Assembly: GCA_947246015.1 (NCBI GenBank)
Contig: CAMXQE010000018.1
Location: 1-64,000 of the forward strand
Direction of reading: 5' to 3'
Source of the DNA: an uncultured Lachnospiraceae bacterium
GTDB lineage: Bacteria; Bacillota; Clostridia; Lachnospirales; Lachnospiraceae
Length of the DNA stretch: 64,000 bases
The translations under genes and the position numbers were made by a program. Each line of letters starts with the position of its first letter. Position 1 is the first letter of the stretch. Positions 18,103 to 26,250 of this stretch are shown in pieces. Under the pieces are notes generated by a model that was not told where the DNA came from, did no database searches, and saw nothing but the letters and a program-made list of their open reading frames with translations.

Positions 18103-19155
18103 TTAAGTTGCAATAACCGTATTTTTCCCGCTTTTTTTTCCGTAATACATCCGCTCGTCGGCGAGATTCACTAAAGAAGAGAAGTCATTGGCCTCCTCGG
18201 TGAAACTGATGCCGAAAGTGGCGGTTACATGAAATTCGCTGCCTGCATGATGGAAATGGTAGGATGCAATCGCTTTGCGGAGGTTTTGAATCTGCTTCAC
18301 AGCTTCTTCCCTGGTTGTTTCATGAATGAGCAGGACAAATTCCTCTCCGCCCCATCTGGCAATATCCGTATGCGGAGGGCATACAGTCTGCATAATGGTA
18401 GAAAGGGTGGACAGCACATAATCGCCGCATGGGTGGCCGTAAGTATCGTTGATATGTTTAAAGTTGTCCACATCAACCATGGTTATGGCCATAGAAAGGG
18501 CAGTTTCCGGATTTTCCTGCGCCTGGCTGAATTTCTCTAAAAGATAATTGCGTGTATAAAGCTGCGTCAGTCCGTCATGGTGCAGGAGCGTCTGAAGGTT
18601 CTGATTCTGCTCTATGAGTTCCCGTCTGGTAAATACAGAGGAAAGGTTGGAAATAAAGGCTGCATAAATAATGACTCCGAAACATGCCGCGGCATTGAAC
18701 AGGTAAATGTAGCTGATTCCTTCGCCGGCAGAAACGGAGATTAACGGCATATGAGTGTTGGAATAGAGCTTTAATCCAATGAATACAAACAGTTCCCCGA
18801 TGGAGAAGAAATAGGGGATATAAATGTTTTTATAAGGACAGATGTATACCATGGAACAGAGTGCAATCAGATAGAAAGCGTAGCCGGACGACCATCCCAC
18901 GTATACGGTGGTCAGCGAGGCAAAAAAGGCCACCTCTATATGGACCAGAGCCACAATCAGGCGGTAATGGCGGGGAGAGAGGGTAATCCGTATGACAGTA
19001 TAGAAAACAATACTGAATAAATTATAGAACAGCATAGGATAAATATGCAGTATGCCAAAGGTCAGCGCGATGACGATATGCGCGGCCAGACAGAGATTGA
19101 CCGCCTGGACGTATACGTTATGGACACTGGTTTTTGCGGGGTTTTGTTTTTTCAT
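18103..19155 (-). CDS. Membrane diguanylate cyclase (GGDEF)
   Basis: 350 residues. About six hydrophobic helices in residues 20-185, a short linker, then a GGDEF domain starting D-G-L-T-Q-L-Y-T-R-N. The active loop is R-W-G-G-E-E-F near residue 268, compatible with c-di-GMP synthesis from GTP. No RxxD inhibitory site is visible before it. It is divergent from another GGDEF gene across a 170-bp shared intergenic region. A ribosome site AAGGA precedes the ATG. A minus-strand -10 candidate (complement of 19213-19218) is present without a clear -35. Confidence 0.92.
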   Translation of the reverse strand: MKKQNPAKTSVHNVYVQAVNLCLAAHIVIALTFGILHIYPMLFYNLFSIVFYTVIRITLSPRHYRLIVALVHIEVAFFASLTTVYVGWSSGYAFYLIALCSMVYICPYKNIYIPYFFSIGELFVFIGLKLYSNTHMPLISVSAGEGISYIYLFNAAACFGVIIYAAFISNLSSVFTRRELIEQNQNLQTLLHHDGLTQLYTRNYLLEKFSQAQENPETALSMAITMVDVDNFKHINDTYGHPCGDYVLSTLSTIMQTVCPPHTDIARWGGEEFVLLIHETTREEAVKQIQNLRKAIASYHFHHAGSEFHVTATFGISFTEEANDFSSLVNLADERMYYGKKSGKNTVIAT

Positions 19156-19266
19156 GTATATAAATCCTTCCTGAATTCCTGATTTTCCGAAAGCGTACTT
19201 TATGCTTCCAATATTATACTATATATTCCGCAAAAATAAAATAAATTTTCCTGTTTTCGTGTTTTT

Positions 19267-19308
19267 TGTCAACGGAAAGTTGATAATTGGAGCAGGTTAG
19301 GATATAAT
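19267..19308 (+). promoter_or_regulatory. Promoter with overlapping dyad for second GGDEF gene
   Basis: TTGATA (19280-19285), 17-base spacer, TATAAT (19303-19308). A dyad TTGTCAAC-GGAAA-GTTGATAA overlaps the -35, placed where a repressor could block polymerase. Confidence 0.7.
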
Positions 19309-19337
19309 GTCGTTATATATGGGGGTTGGGTGTTAAG

Positions 19338-20423
19338 ATGCTTCAAAAAATAAAGAAATTAATATTTCAAGACGTAAAAAATGAAAATGAAACGAAAAAA
19401 GTTTCTGTGATATTAAGGCTGAATGCAATTGTCATGTGCATTTATTTTTTATGTCTTCTGTGTACCTTTTTTGTGTCAGGGGAGATACGGCTGATTGTAT
19501 GGTGTATTCCCTGTTTCTGTTCCTTCGCGGCGGCATTCTGCACGACTTACCTGAATAAAACAGATTTGGCGGTAATCGTTTCCCATATTGTAATGGTGTG
19601 CTGGGTGATAGGGTTTATATGGGAATTCGGATGGGACTGCGGCGCACAGCATTTTATTTTTGTGCTGGTCGTGCTGAATTTTACGGTATGTTATGAAAAG
19701 ATGTCATGGAAAATCGTAATGGTTCTGGCGGCATGTGCCCTGCGGCTTCTGCTTTATGTTTATACCAATATCCATGAACCGCGCTGTGTGCTGGATTCCG
19801 GAACGAGCATTCTGTTCCAGGTCATTAATACTGTGTTTACGTTTACCGCAATAGCGGTCATACTGCTGGTATTTGCCAGGGATTCGCAGGAAATGGAGCA
19901 GAAACTCATACAATATAATGAAAAACTGCACCGCCAGGCTTCCGTTGACCCGCTGACCGGGCTGCTGAACCGGCGCGGCATAAAGGAGTATCTGGAAAAG
20001 GCGGCCGCCGATTATAAGAGCAGGAAGATAGAGAATCTGTCTGTCGCCATCGGGGATATAGATTTTTTCAAGCGGGTCAATGATACATACGGGCATGAGT
20101 GCGGAGATGTCGTGCTAAGGGATATTGCAGCGGTTTTTAAAGAAAATGTGGAGAGGTGCGGCGAAGTAAGCCGGTGGGGCGGTGAAGAGTTTTTATTTGT
20201 ATTTCAGAATCTCAATGGGGATGAGGCATTGACTTTCTTAGAGGAATTGCGGGAGAAGCTGAAGAAAATGGAAATCCCGTACAAGGGCGAGACGATAAAA
20301 GTAACAATGACGTTTGGGCTGGGCGAGTTTGATTTTCAGCGGGGAATGGACTATTCCATCAACGAGGTGGACGGGAAACTATACGAAGGAAAAGCAGCCG
20401 GCCGGGACCGGATTGTATACTAA
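19338..20423 (+). CDS. Membrane diguanylate cyclase (GGDEF)
   Basis: 361 residues from the ATG at 19338 preceded by GGGGGTTGGG; a TTG at 19326 is a weaker alternative. Six hydrophobic helices occupy residues about 25-195, then the GGDEF domain begins D-P-L-T-G-L-L-N-R-R-G. The active loop is G281-G-E-E-F285, so catalysis is plausible. No RxxD product-inhibition site is seen. Architecture matches the divergently transcribed cyclase at 18103-19155, suggesting related but separately triggered c-di-GMP inputs, possibly acting on motility. Confidence 0.92.
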   Translation: MLQKIKKLIFQDVKNENETKKVSVILRLNAIVMCIYFLCLLCTFFVSGEIRLIVWCIPCFCSFAAAFCTTYLNKTDLAVIVSHIVMVCWVIGFIWEFGWDCGAQHFIFVLVVLNFTVCYEKMSWKIVMVLAACALRLLLYVYTNIHEPRCVLDSGTSILFQVINTVFTFTAIAVILLVFARDSQEMEQKLIQYNEKLHRQASVDPLTGLLNRRGIKEYLEKAAADYKSRKIENLSVAIGDIDFFKRVNDTYGHECGDVVLRDIAAVFKENVERCGEVSRWGGEEFLFVFQNLNGDEALTFLEELREKLKKMEIPYKGETIKVTMTFGLGEFDFQRGMDYSINEVDGKLYEGKAAGRDRIVY

Positions 20424-20440
20424 GGTTTCGCAGGGGGCTT

Positions 20441-20666
20441 GCGGAACTGGAATAAAAAACAGCAGAAGCCCGTACAGCCCTCAGAAAACTTACGGATGTG
20501 AAGCAGCCGGAAGTTGTTCTGCCAAAAAAAGGGCTGGGAGGGTTTCTGCGGAACTGGAATAAGAACTGGAATAATAAAAACAGCAGAAGCCCGTACAGCC
20601 CCCAGAAAACTTACGGATGTGAAGCAGCCGGAAGTTTTCTGCCAAAAAGGGGCTGGGAGGGTTTCT
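20441..20666 (+). repeat. Tandem structured repeat (two hairpin units) before the zinc-ribbon gene
   Basis: Two units, 20441-20547 and 20548-20666, each start GCGGAACTGGAATAA; a third partial unit (20667 on) runs into the ribosome site. Each unit folds on itself: 20462-20480 with 20531-20549 (15 of 19 pairs) in unit 1, and an inner perfect 10-bp stem CAGAAAACTT/AAGTTTTCTG at 20603-20612 and 20632-20641 in unit 2. A related tandem pair lies before comM at 36241-36444. Fills the 283-bp gap. Confidence 0.85.
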
Positions 20667-20706
20667 GCGGAACTGGAATAAAGAAAACTGGAATAGGAGA
20701 ACAGAA

Positions 20707-21690
20707 ATGTTATTCAGATGCAGGAACTGCGGAGGGAATGTGGTTTACAGTCCGGAGCGCAATAAGATGTTTTGCCCGCATTGTGACGGGATTGACAGTG
20801 AGGAAAAGGCGGGCGGCGATGCAGGAACGGAATGCATCAACTGCGGGGCGCCGTTGGAGATAAAGGAATACAATTCCACCTGTAAATGCGAATATTGCGG
20901 GAGTTATATGATATTGGATGAGAGGGTGGACGGGAAATACCGTCCGCATTTAATCATCCCTTTTAAAATCGGAAAAGACCGGGCTGTGGAGCTGATGAGG
21001 CAGGAGTTTAAAAGCCGGGTATTTGCGCCGGACAGCTTTCTTTCCGAAGCTACTTTGGAGGAAATGAAAGGGCTTTATGTTCCTTTCTGGATGTATGATT
21101 ACGCCGCCAGATGCGATTACGCCGGGACGGGTACAAAGGTGCGCGTATGGACTGGAGGGGATACGCAATATACGGAGACTTCCTATTATCATGTGGAACG
21201 GAATCTGGATATCGATTTTGACCGGATACCGGTGGATGCTTCCATAGAGATGAACGATGATATCATGGATTTGATGGAACCGTTTGATTACCGGCAGTTA
21301 GAAGGTTTTACGGAGGAATATATGTCCGGCTTTTACGGGGAAATATACAATATGGGAGCGGAGGAACTGGAAAACCGGGCGAAAGAGAAAGCCGCGAGGG
21401 ATGCGGACAGCCTGCTGAAAGAATCTATTTCCGGATATGCGTCATTGGTACAGGAGCGGAAACGGATGGATTTGGACCGGGAAGGTGTGCAGTATGCCCT
21501 GCTTCCGGTATGGAGATACCGGTATCGGTATCAGGACAGGGAGTATGAATTCCATGTGAACGGTCAGACGGGAAAAATCATAGGCGCTGTGCCTGTGTCA
21601 AAGAAGAAAGTGCTGGCATACGGCGGTACGGTGTTTGCCGTCCTTTGGGCTGCTTTATCGCTGCTTTTACATATAGCGGAGGTGATATGA
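20707..21690 (+). CDS. Zinc-ribbon protein with C-terminal membrane helix
   Basis: 327 residues. Two four-cysteine zinc ribbons occupy the first 60 residues: C-R-N-C...C-P-H-C and C-I-N-C...C-E-Y-C. A conserved middle region (P-H-L-I-I-P-F-K-I, then Y-V-P-F-W-M-Y-D-Y) and a single C-terminal transmembrane segment (about 302-322) follow. This architecture is widespread in Firmicutes and is often labelled TFIIB-type zinc-ribbon-containing protein, with no established function. A TPM-domain gene lies 68 bp downstream. Both proteins are membrane anchored, so a shared envelope role is possible. Confidence 0.8.
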   Translation: MLFRCRNCGGNVVYSPERNKMFCPHCDGIDSEEKAGGDAGTECINCGAPLEIKEYNSTCKCEYCGSYMILDERVDGKYRPHLIIPFKIGKDRAVELMRQEFKSRVFAPDSFLSEATLEEMKGLYVPFWMYDYAARCDYAGTGTKVRVWTGGDTQYTETSYYHVERNLDIDFDRIPVDASIEMNDDIMDLMEPFDYRQLEGFTEEYMSGFYGEIYNMGAEELENRAKEKAARDADSLLKESISGYASLVQERKRMDLDREGVQYALLPVWRYRYRYQDREYEFHVNGQTGKIIGAVPVSKKKVLAYGGTVFAVLWAALSLLLHIAEVI

Positions 21691-21758
21691 TGATTTACGG
21701 AAACTGCATCTGCGTAATAAGGAAATGAAGGCAGAGGGAGAAAGGACAGGACATTGGA

Positions 21759-22640
21759 ATGAAACAATATATACGTTATTTTAAATGGTATTTCGTTTGC
21801 GTCTGGGTGCTGGCGGCGGTATATGCAGGCATTCTCCTGCTGCACGGCAGTTCAGATGCGGGCGGACGCACCAACGGCGAATGTCTGACCGGAGAGAGGG
21901 TTTTTGATTACGGAGAAGTTCTCTCTGCGGAGGAGGAAGAGAAACTACGGGAACTCATTGCAAAGAGAGAGCGGCAGACGGGCTGCGATATTGTCCTCGT
22001 GACGCTGGACGAATCTTTGGAGGAATATGCGAGGGAAAGAGAGCCGTATGTTCCTTATGAGGAGTTTGTGAGGGTGTATGCGGAGGAGTTCTATGACGGG
22101 AACGGATTCGGATATGACGGGCCGTCGGGGGACGGCGTGTTGCTGGTTGACAATTGGTACAGGGAAGCGGACGGGAATGTATATACATGGTTCTGTGCAG
22201 CAGGAAAGGCGGATAAAAAGTATAACCTGGCCATGATGAATCATTTGCTGGATGTGGTGTACCGTTATGTGGAACGCAGTCCCTATAAGGCGTACCGGGC
22301 TTATATCAATGAGTTTTATCATGATATGACGGGGAGCGGGAGGAATTTGTATGGGGCTGTGGGATTGAGGGTTGTTCCTTTTGCGGCGGCTCTGCTGGTA
22401 ATGCTGTTGTTCATAGCGCTTCATTGGAACGGTGAAAAGGGAAAGAAGACAGTGACGGCAGCAGCTTATGTAAACGGCGGCAGGCCCCGCATCAACAAAA
22501 AAGAAGATATACTGGTGAATAAGGTGGTGACGAAGCGGAAAATCCAGACGAGCAGCGGGAGTGGAGGAAGAAGCGGCGGAAGGAGCGGCGGAAGCCACAG
22601 TCATGGAGGACATCATGGTGGTGCGGGACATCACAGATAA
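21759..22640 (+). CDS. TPM-domain membrane protein
   Basis: 293 residues: N-terminal transmembrane helix (about 10-30), TPM domain (about 45-185; V-F-D-Y-G-E-V-L-S-A-E-E-E, then C-D-I-V-L-V-T-L-D), a second transmembrane helix (about 203-223), and a C-terminal tail of G, S and H ending in G-G-S-H-S-H-G-G-H-H-G-G. TPM proteins include photosystem repair factors and bacterial YgcG-like proteins of uncertain function. The histidine-rich end could bind metal. It follows the zinc-ribbon gene and precedes a stem-loop at 22678-22707. Confidence 0.82.
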   Translation: MKQYIRYFKWYFVCVWVLAAVYAGILLLHGSSDAGGRTNGECLTGERVFDYGEVLSAEEEEKLRELIAKRERQTGCDIVLVTLDESLEEYAREREPYVPYEEFVRVYAEEFYDGNGFGYDGPSGDGVLLVDNWYREADGNVYTWFCAAGKADKKYNLAMMNHLLDVVYRYVERSPYKAYRAYINEFYHDMTGSGRNLYGAVGLRVVPFAAALLVMLLFIALHWNGEKGKKTVTAAAYVNGGRPRINKKEDILVNKVVTKRKIQTSSGSGGRSGGRSGGSHSHGGHHGGAGHHR

Positions 22641-22677
22641 CATAGAATGACAGAAGACTAGGCGGAATCAATGCAAG

Positions 22678-22707
22678 CGGGCAGAGGAAAAGCCTTTCCC
22701 CTGCCCG
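22678..22707. terminator. Strong stem-loop between convergent genes
   Basis: CGGGCAG and CTGCCCG plus GGAAA and TTTCC pair with one mismatch around AGCC. It lies between the TPM gene and the PIN-toxin gene, which converge here. No T-run follows on either side, so termination strength is uncertain. Confidence 0.45.
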
Positions 22708-22813
22708 TGCGCCGCTGACGTGCCACATCAGAGCGTGTGCATCAAACGCCGTCACGCTTCGCGGGCCGGCTTATGGTGAATTAGATGTAAATAAAAGTGG
22801 AAGTTATATCGTA

Positions 22814-23218
22814 CTATACTGCCATCACACAAGATTCATTATAAAATGGTATCTTGGAATCATGCGTAATAAACTTCATACCTTCTGATTTCGCCTGTGC
22901 AATCATAATCCGGTCAAAGGGGTCATTATGCACCTGATGCTCATTATGGAATACCAGCGTTTCCAATGCTGCTACATGCCTGTCTGTAATCGGAATCATC
23001 TGATATCCCATCCTTCTGCATAACTCTGACAATTTAGAGCCGCTAAGCCGGATTTTATCCGGCTTTGACATATATTTTATTGTTGTTTCCCACACAGATG
23101 CAGAACTGTAGTAAACTGAATTTTGGGCATCCATAATCAAAGCTTTTGCCTGTTCCGACAATTTGAGGTTATCATCCAGTGCCCATAAAATAATATGTGT
23201 ATCTAATAACAGTTTCAT
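22814..23218 (-). CDS. PIN-domain toxin (VapC-like ribonuclease)
   Basis: 134 residues, a complete PIN domain. Acidic metal-binding residues are at the expected places: L-L-L-D-T-H at the start, S-V-W-E-T-T in the middle, and D-P-F-D-R-I-M-I-A-Q and I-T-H-D-S-K-I near the end. PIN toxins cleave RNA to halt growth. The start codon overlaps the stop of the antitoxin gene by 4 bp (ATGA-type), the hallmark of a toxin-antitoxin operon. The RNA target is not predictable. Confidence 0.9.
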   Translation of the reverse strand: MKLLLDTHIILWALDDNLKLSEQAKALIMDAQNSVYYSSASVWETTIKYMSKPDKIRLSGSKLSELCRRMGYQMIPITDRHVAALETLVFHNEHQVHNDPFDRIMIAQAKSEGMKFITHDSKIPFYNESCVMAV

Positions 23219-23448
23219 TTCAACACTCCAAACATTTTCGCAATTTCAGGATTCATCTCGTCAAAATCATAATCGTCATCATACAGATTCTGTCCTTTGG
23301 CAATTCCGATTCTCCCCGCAACTGTTACGTCTTTCTTTTCATCGGTTTCCGGCTGCATGAAACGGTCTATCATTTCCAATAAAAACTGCAAATTATCTTC
23401 TGAAAGTCCACTGATTTTTTGAACAACCTGTTCCTGTAATACCGACAT
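23215..23448 (-). CDS. Antitoxin partner of the PIN toxin
   Basis: 77 residues. N-terminal helix-rich part (L-S-E-D-N-L-Q-F-L-L-E-M-I-D-R-F) and an acidic C-terminal tail (D-D-D-Y-D-F-D-E-M-N-P-E-I) that probably wraps around and neutralises the toxin. No clear DNA-binding fold is visible, so autoregulation is uncertain. It is translationally coupled to the toxin gene and has a good minus-strand promoter 56-84 bp upstream. Confidence 0.85.
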   Translation of the reverse strand: MSVLQEQVVQKISGLSEDNLQFLLEMIDRFMQPETDEKKDVTVAGRIGIAKGQNLYDDDYDFDEMNPEIAKMFGVLK

Positions 23449-23503
23449 AGAAACACCGCCTTTCCACCATTAAATCAACTGCCCCGGCTATCTGCCTGTT
23501 CTT

Positions 23504-23532
23504 AGTATACACAAATACGGGCTGCTATACAA
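23504..23532 (-). promoter_or_regulatory. Promoter of the toxin-antitoxin operon
   Basis: Read on the minus strand: TTGTAT (23532-23527), 17-base spacer, TATACT (23509-23504). Confidence 0.75.
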
Positions 23533-23697
23533 TTGTAAATTCTCTTTTCAGGCATTTTAACAGCTTATTTTTCTGTCATTCTTTCAATGTGTAAAATGAA
23601 ACGGATGTACAAATTATTATCCATGAGTAGTACACACAGATAACGATTATCTACGCAAAAACACAAATCCGGCATCGCCGCTGATACAGATAGTTTA

Positions 23698-23845
23698 TTC
23701 CCGCGAGCGATGAGCCAAGTGGCAGCAACATTTGGCGACTGCCGCGAGGGTCAAATACCAACACATCTTCGATGTGTTGGCGCTCTGCAGCGCTGCAAGT
23801 TTGATACTCCGCTGCTTGCAGCGGGGTATTTGATTCCCGCGTATG
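23698..23845 (+). repeat. Palindromic repeat element, copy 1
   Basis: Starts TTCCCGCGAGCGATGAGCCA and contains GCCAAGTG/CATTTGGC pairing, a perfect 10-bp hairpin CCAACACATC-TTC-GATGTGTTGG (23758-23780) and CCGCTGC-TT-GCAGCGG (23809-23824). An inverted, diverged copy lies at 24369-24480. With the promoter at 23885 and a structured-looking leader it accounts for most of the 642 bp without a gene. Confidence 0.75.
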
Positions 23846-23884
23846 GACAGAGCAGAAATAGTTCTTTTTTCGCAATTTAGTTTG

Positions 23885-23893
23885 TGCTATAAT
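23885..23893 (+). promoter_or_regulatory. Extended -10 promoter upstream of the small membrane protein
   Basis: TGCTATAAT, an extended -10 without a clear -35, about 200 bp before the next start. The implied leader (23900-24090) has dyads such as TGTCCA...TGGACA and CACTG...CAGTG but matches no riboswitch class I recognise. Confidence 0.45.
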
Positions 23894-24093
23894 TAGTTAC
23901 AGATTTTCCTTGTCTCCGTACTGCTTCGGTCGGCACAGAGTAGCTGTCCACCGGGGCTGCATTCCGCTTTGGACGGCGCCAGACGGATGTTCACTGGACA
24001 TTCAGTGCCATTTTATATCATTATTATCAGAATTAATATTCGCGGAACTAGAAAACAGACATTTACAGGCAGACAAAGAATGAGGTAAAAGTG

Positions 24094-24318
24094 ATGAAAA
24101 AAATATATAGTGTATTAAGAATTATGTTGTGGAGTTTTATCGGCGTTTTTATTGGAAGCAGCCTTTTCAAATGGTACGACTATAAGACACATCCCGATTT
24201 GTATGTCATGCAGTCTGCCCCATGGTATTTAAGTATCGAAATCAGTGCCGTATTCACAATTATAGTTGTGATTTTAATTTTCACTATTATGCGGATTATT
24301 AGGAAAAGGCATTTATAA
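24094..24318 (+). CDS. Small two-helix membrane protein, unknown function
   Basis: 74 residues from the ATG at 24094, with GAGGT seven bases before it; a GTG three bases upstream is also possible. Two hydrophobic helices at about residues 8-24 and 46-66, with a short loop (K-W-Y-D-Y-K-T-H-P-D) between and a basic tail R-I-I-R-K-R-H. I do not recognise a family. It lies alone between two inverted copies of a palindromic repeat, so it may belong to an inserted segment. Confidence 0.65.
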   Translation: MKKIYSVLRIMLWSFIGVFIGSSLFKWYDYKTHPDLYVMQSAPWYLSIEISAVFTIIVVILIFTIMRIIRKRHL

Positions 24319-24368
24319 GGCGGCTTTAAGCAGGCCGGACAGACAACCCGTCAAAAGCTAAGTCAACA

Positions 24369-24480
24369 ACCCCGCTGCAAGCAACGGGGTATGTGACCCT
24401 CGCGGCAGTTGCCAAATGCCTGGAGATGCTCTGCATCTCTTAAGCAGCCACTTGGCTCGTTGCTCGCGGGAATCAAAGAC
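24369..24480 (-). repeat. Palindromic repeat element, copy 2 (inverted)
   Basis: On the minus strand it reads CCCGCGAGCAACGAGCCAAG..., then TGGCAACTGCCGCGAGGGTC and a CCCCG...CGGGG hairpin (24370-24389), matching copy 1 at 23698-23845 in order and sequence with a different central hairpin. A further GC-rich hairpin flanks it at 24480-24495. Confidence 0.75.
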
Positions 24481-24538
24481 CCCGCCGCGCGGGGCTCAGC
24501 TCTGTTGACACCCTTCCTTTGGATGCCCCTGTGCATAA

Positions 24539-24572
24539 AAAAACAACCCACATGACGGTATGGGTTGTTTTT
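24539..24572 (-). terminator. Terminator downstream of rpsT
   Basis: Perfect 12-bp stem (24539-24550 with 24561-24572) around a ten-base loop. On the minus strand a run of seven T follows, so it is a strong rpsT terminator. It may also stop + strand transcripts. A second hairpin, GCAGGG...CCCTGC, is at 24635-24656. Confidence 0.8.
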
Positions 24573-24676
24573 ATGTTATGTACAGGAGTACGTAAAGAAG
24601 TCAGCTGCTTCGCAGCACGCACTCCGTACGATGAGCAGGGGAAAAACCTTCCCTGCGATTGTATTATATATTAAAA

Positions 24677-24940
24677 TTAAGCCATCTTATTAACAGCCTG
24701 AGCAAGACGGGATACTTTTCTGGAAGCGGTATTTTTATGATATACGCCCTTTGTAGCAGCCTTGTTAATAGCTGAAGTAGCGGCTACTAATGCAGTGGAA
24801 GCAGCAGCTTTGTCGTTTGCGGCAACAGCGGCATTTACTTTCTTGATAGCCGTTTTAACGCCTGATTTGACAGCTTTGTTCCTGTCTGCCCTTTTTTGAT
24901 TTACCAAAATCCTTTTTTTTGCAGATTTGATGTTAGCCAA
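24677..24940 (-). CDS. rpsT: 30S ribosomal protein S20
   Basis: 87 residues, basic and alanine-rich, full family length (A-N-I-K-S-A-K-K-R-I-L-V-N-Q-K-R-A-D-R-N at the start). Binds 16S rRNA early in 30S assembly. The start codon is TTG (complement of 24938-24940), about seven bases after an AGGAGGTG site, with no nearby ATG. E. coli rpsT also starts with UUG, which is part of its translational autoregulation. It has a consensus promoter on the minus strand and is divergent from gpr, the usual Firmicutes arrangement. Confidence 0.96.
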   Translation of the reverse strand: MANIKSAKKRILVNQKRADRNKAVKSGVKTAIKKVNAAVAANDKAAASTALVAATSAINKAATKGVYHKNTASRKVSRLAQAVNKMA

Positions 24941-25049
24941 GACCTACACCTCCTATTGTGTTCGATTCCTTTATTACGGTTCGTTAATATTTTCATTAGG
25001 GATTCCATTAAGCCGGACACGGACGTTTTAATGGAAACACACGCATATT

Positions 25050-25078
25050 ATTGTAGAATAAGAGCTTGTGTATGTCAA
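25050..25078 (-). promoter_or_regulatory. Promoter of rpsT
   Basis: Minus strand TTGACA (25078-25073), 17-base spacer, TACAAT (25055-25050); leader about 100 nt. Confidence 0.85.
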
Positions 25079-25195
25079 TACATATTTTATTTATTTTTGC
25101 AAAAAATAGTAACAGTTATGGTGTGAGCGGTAACATTTTATCACAAAAAATATACTTGCATAGATTAAACAAAGAAAAGGTTTGGGAGCGGACAG

Positions 25196-26062
25196 ATGAG
25201 TTGTTTTCAGGTAAGAACGGATTTGGCTTTGGAAGCCAGAGAGGGTATAGGAGAAGCGGAAAGAGAAATTCACGGGGTCAGCGTGGAGGAGAGCTATGAT
25301 AAGAAAAATGAAATCCGCGTGACCAGGGTAGTAATCGAGACAAAGAACGGAGCTAAGGCGATGGGTAAGCCGATGGGGGTCTATATTACTCTGGAAGCTC
25401 CCGGTATGATTGAACCGGAGGAGGATTATCATCAGGAGATTTCGTCCGCACTGGCCGGACAGTTAAAGAGCATCATCCCTGATGCGGAAAAGGAGCAGTC
25501 CATCCTGGTGGTAGGGCTGGGGAACCGGGATGTGACGGCGGATGCGCTTGGGCCGAACGTAGCGGATAACCTGTTTGTGACAAGGCATGTGGTAAAAGAA
25601 TACGGGAAGGCCGCATATAATAAGTCACGGATGCATATGGTGAGCAGCATTGTGCCGGGGGTTATGGCCAAAACGGGCATGGAGAGCGCGGAAATCATTC
25701 GGGGCGTCGTGGAGCAGACAAGGCCGGACCTGGTCATTGTGGTGGATGCCCTGGCAGCGCGGAGCACGAAGCGGCTGAACCGGACGATACAGATAACCAA
25801 TACGGGCATCCATCCCGGCTCCGGTGTGGGAAATCATAGGAATGCCCTGACCAAAGAGAGTCTGGAGGTGCCTGTCATTGCCATCGGGGTTCCGACCGTG
25901 GTGGATGCGGCGACCATCGTAAATGACGCCACATCGGGCCGTATGCCCGCCAATCTTACGGAATTGAATAATATGTATGTAACGAGTAAGGATGTGGATT
26001 ATCAGGTAAAGCAGATTAGCCATATTATTTGTGACGCGCTGAACGAAGCGTTGGAATTATAG
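25196..26062 (+). CDS. gpr: Germination protease (GPR endopeptidase)
   Basis: 288 residues. Degrades small acid-soluble spore proteins during germination. Seen: V-R-T-D-L-A-L-E-A at the zymogen cleavage site, L-V-V-G-L-G-N-R-D-V-T-A-D-A-L-G-P, I-V-V-D-A-L-A-A-R and T-G-I-H-P-G-S-G-V-G-N. By analogy with Bacillus cleavage before the Leu of R-T-D-L-A, the propeptide would be only nine residues instead of about fifteen. GGGAG lies seven bases before the ATG. No convincing sigma-G/F promoter was found. spoIIP follows, after an inserted MITE. Confidence 0.95.
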   Translation: MSCFQVRTDLALEAREGIGEAEREIHGVSVEESYDKKNEIRVTRVVIETKNGAKAMGKPMGVYITLEAPGMIEPEEDYHQEISSALAGQLKSIIPDAEKEQSILVVGLGNRDVTADALGPNVADNLFVTRHVVKEYGKAAYNKSRMHMVSSIVPGVMAKTGMESAEIIRGVVEQTRPDLVIVVDALAARSTKRLNRTIQITNTGIHPGSGVGNHRNALTKESLEVPVIAIGVPTVVDAATIVNDATSGRMPANLTELNNMYVTSKDVDYQVKQISHIICDALNEALEL

Positions 26063-26086
26063 AAGGATTTCCGGCATATAATGGGC

Positions 26087-26250
26087 TAGTGTAACGATTT
26101 GTAATTAACCAGACTTTATTCTTGCCTGAATCTTTGTCTGCGTCGTTGCTTTTTCTTGACGCAGCCACCGCTACGCCTGCGAAAAAGCGCCTTGCATACA
26201 AAAGATTCATTCTGCGAATAAAGTCCGGTTATTTCAAAATCGTTACACTA
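26087..26250. mobile_element. MITE-like hairpin element with 4-bp target duplication
   Basis: A 164-bp unit whose ends, TAGTGTAACGATTT and AAATCGTTACACTA, are inverted repeats. Pairing continues inward (GACTTTATTC with GAATAAAGTC, GAATCTTTGT with ACAAAAGATTC, GCTTTTTC with GAAAAAGC), so nearly all of it can fold back. GGGC flanks both sides (26083-26086, 26251-26254), a candidate target-site duplication. No transposase is encoded. It separates gpr from spoIIP. Confidence 0.82.

Noticed and set aside
20441..20666. CRISPR array
   Set aside because: Units are adjacent tandem copies without unique spacers and are internally self-complementary over their full length.
24061..24090. Known riboswitch in the leader of the small membrane protein
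   Set aside because: Dyads are present between 23900 and 24060, but no conserved core of a class I recognise could be found.
25100..25165. Sigma-G/F promoter for gpr
   Set aside because: CATTTTA at 25134 fits a -10, but no acceptable -35 lies at the right distance.
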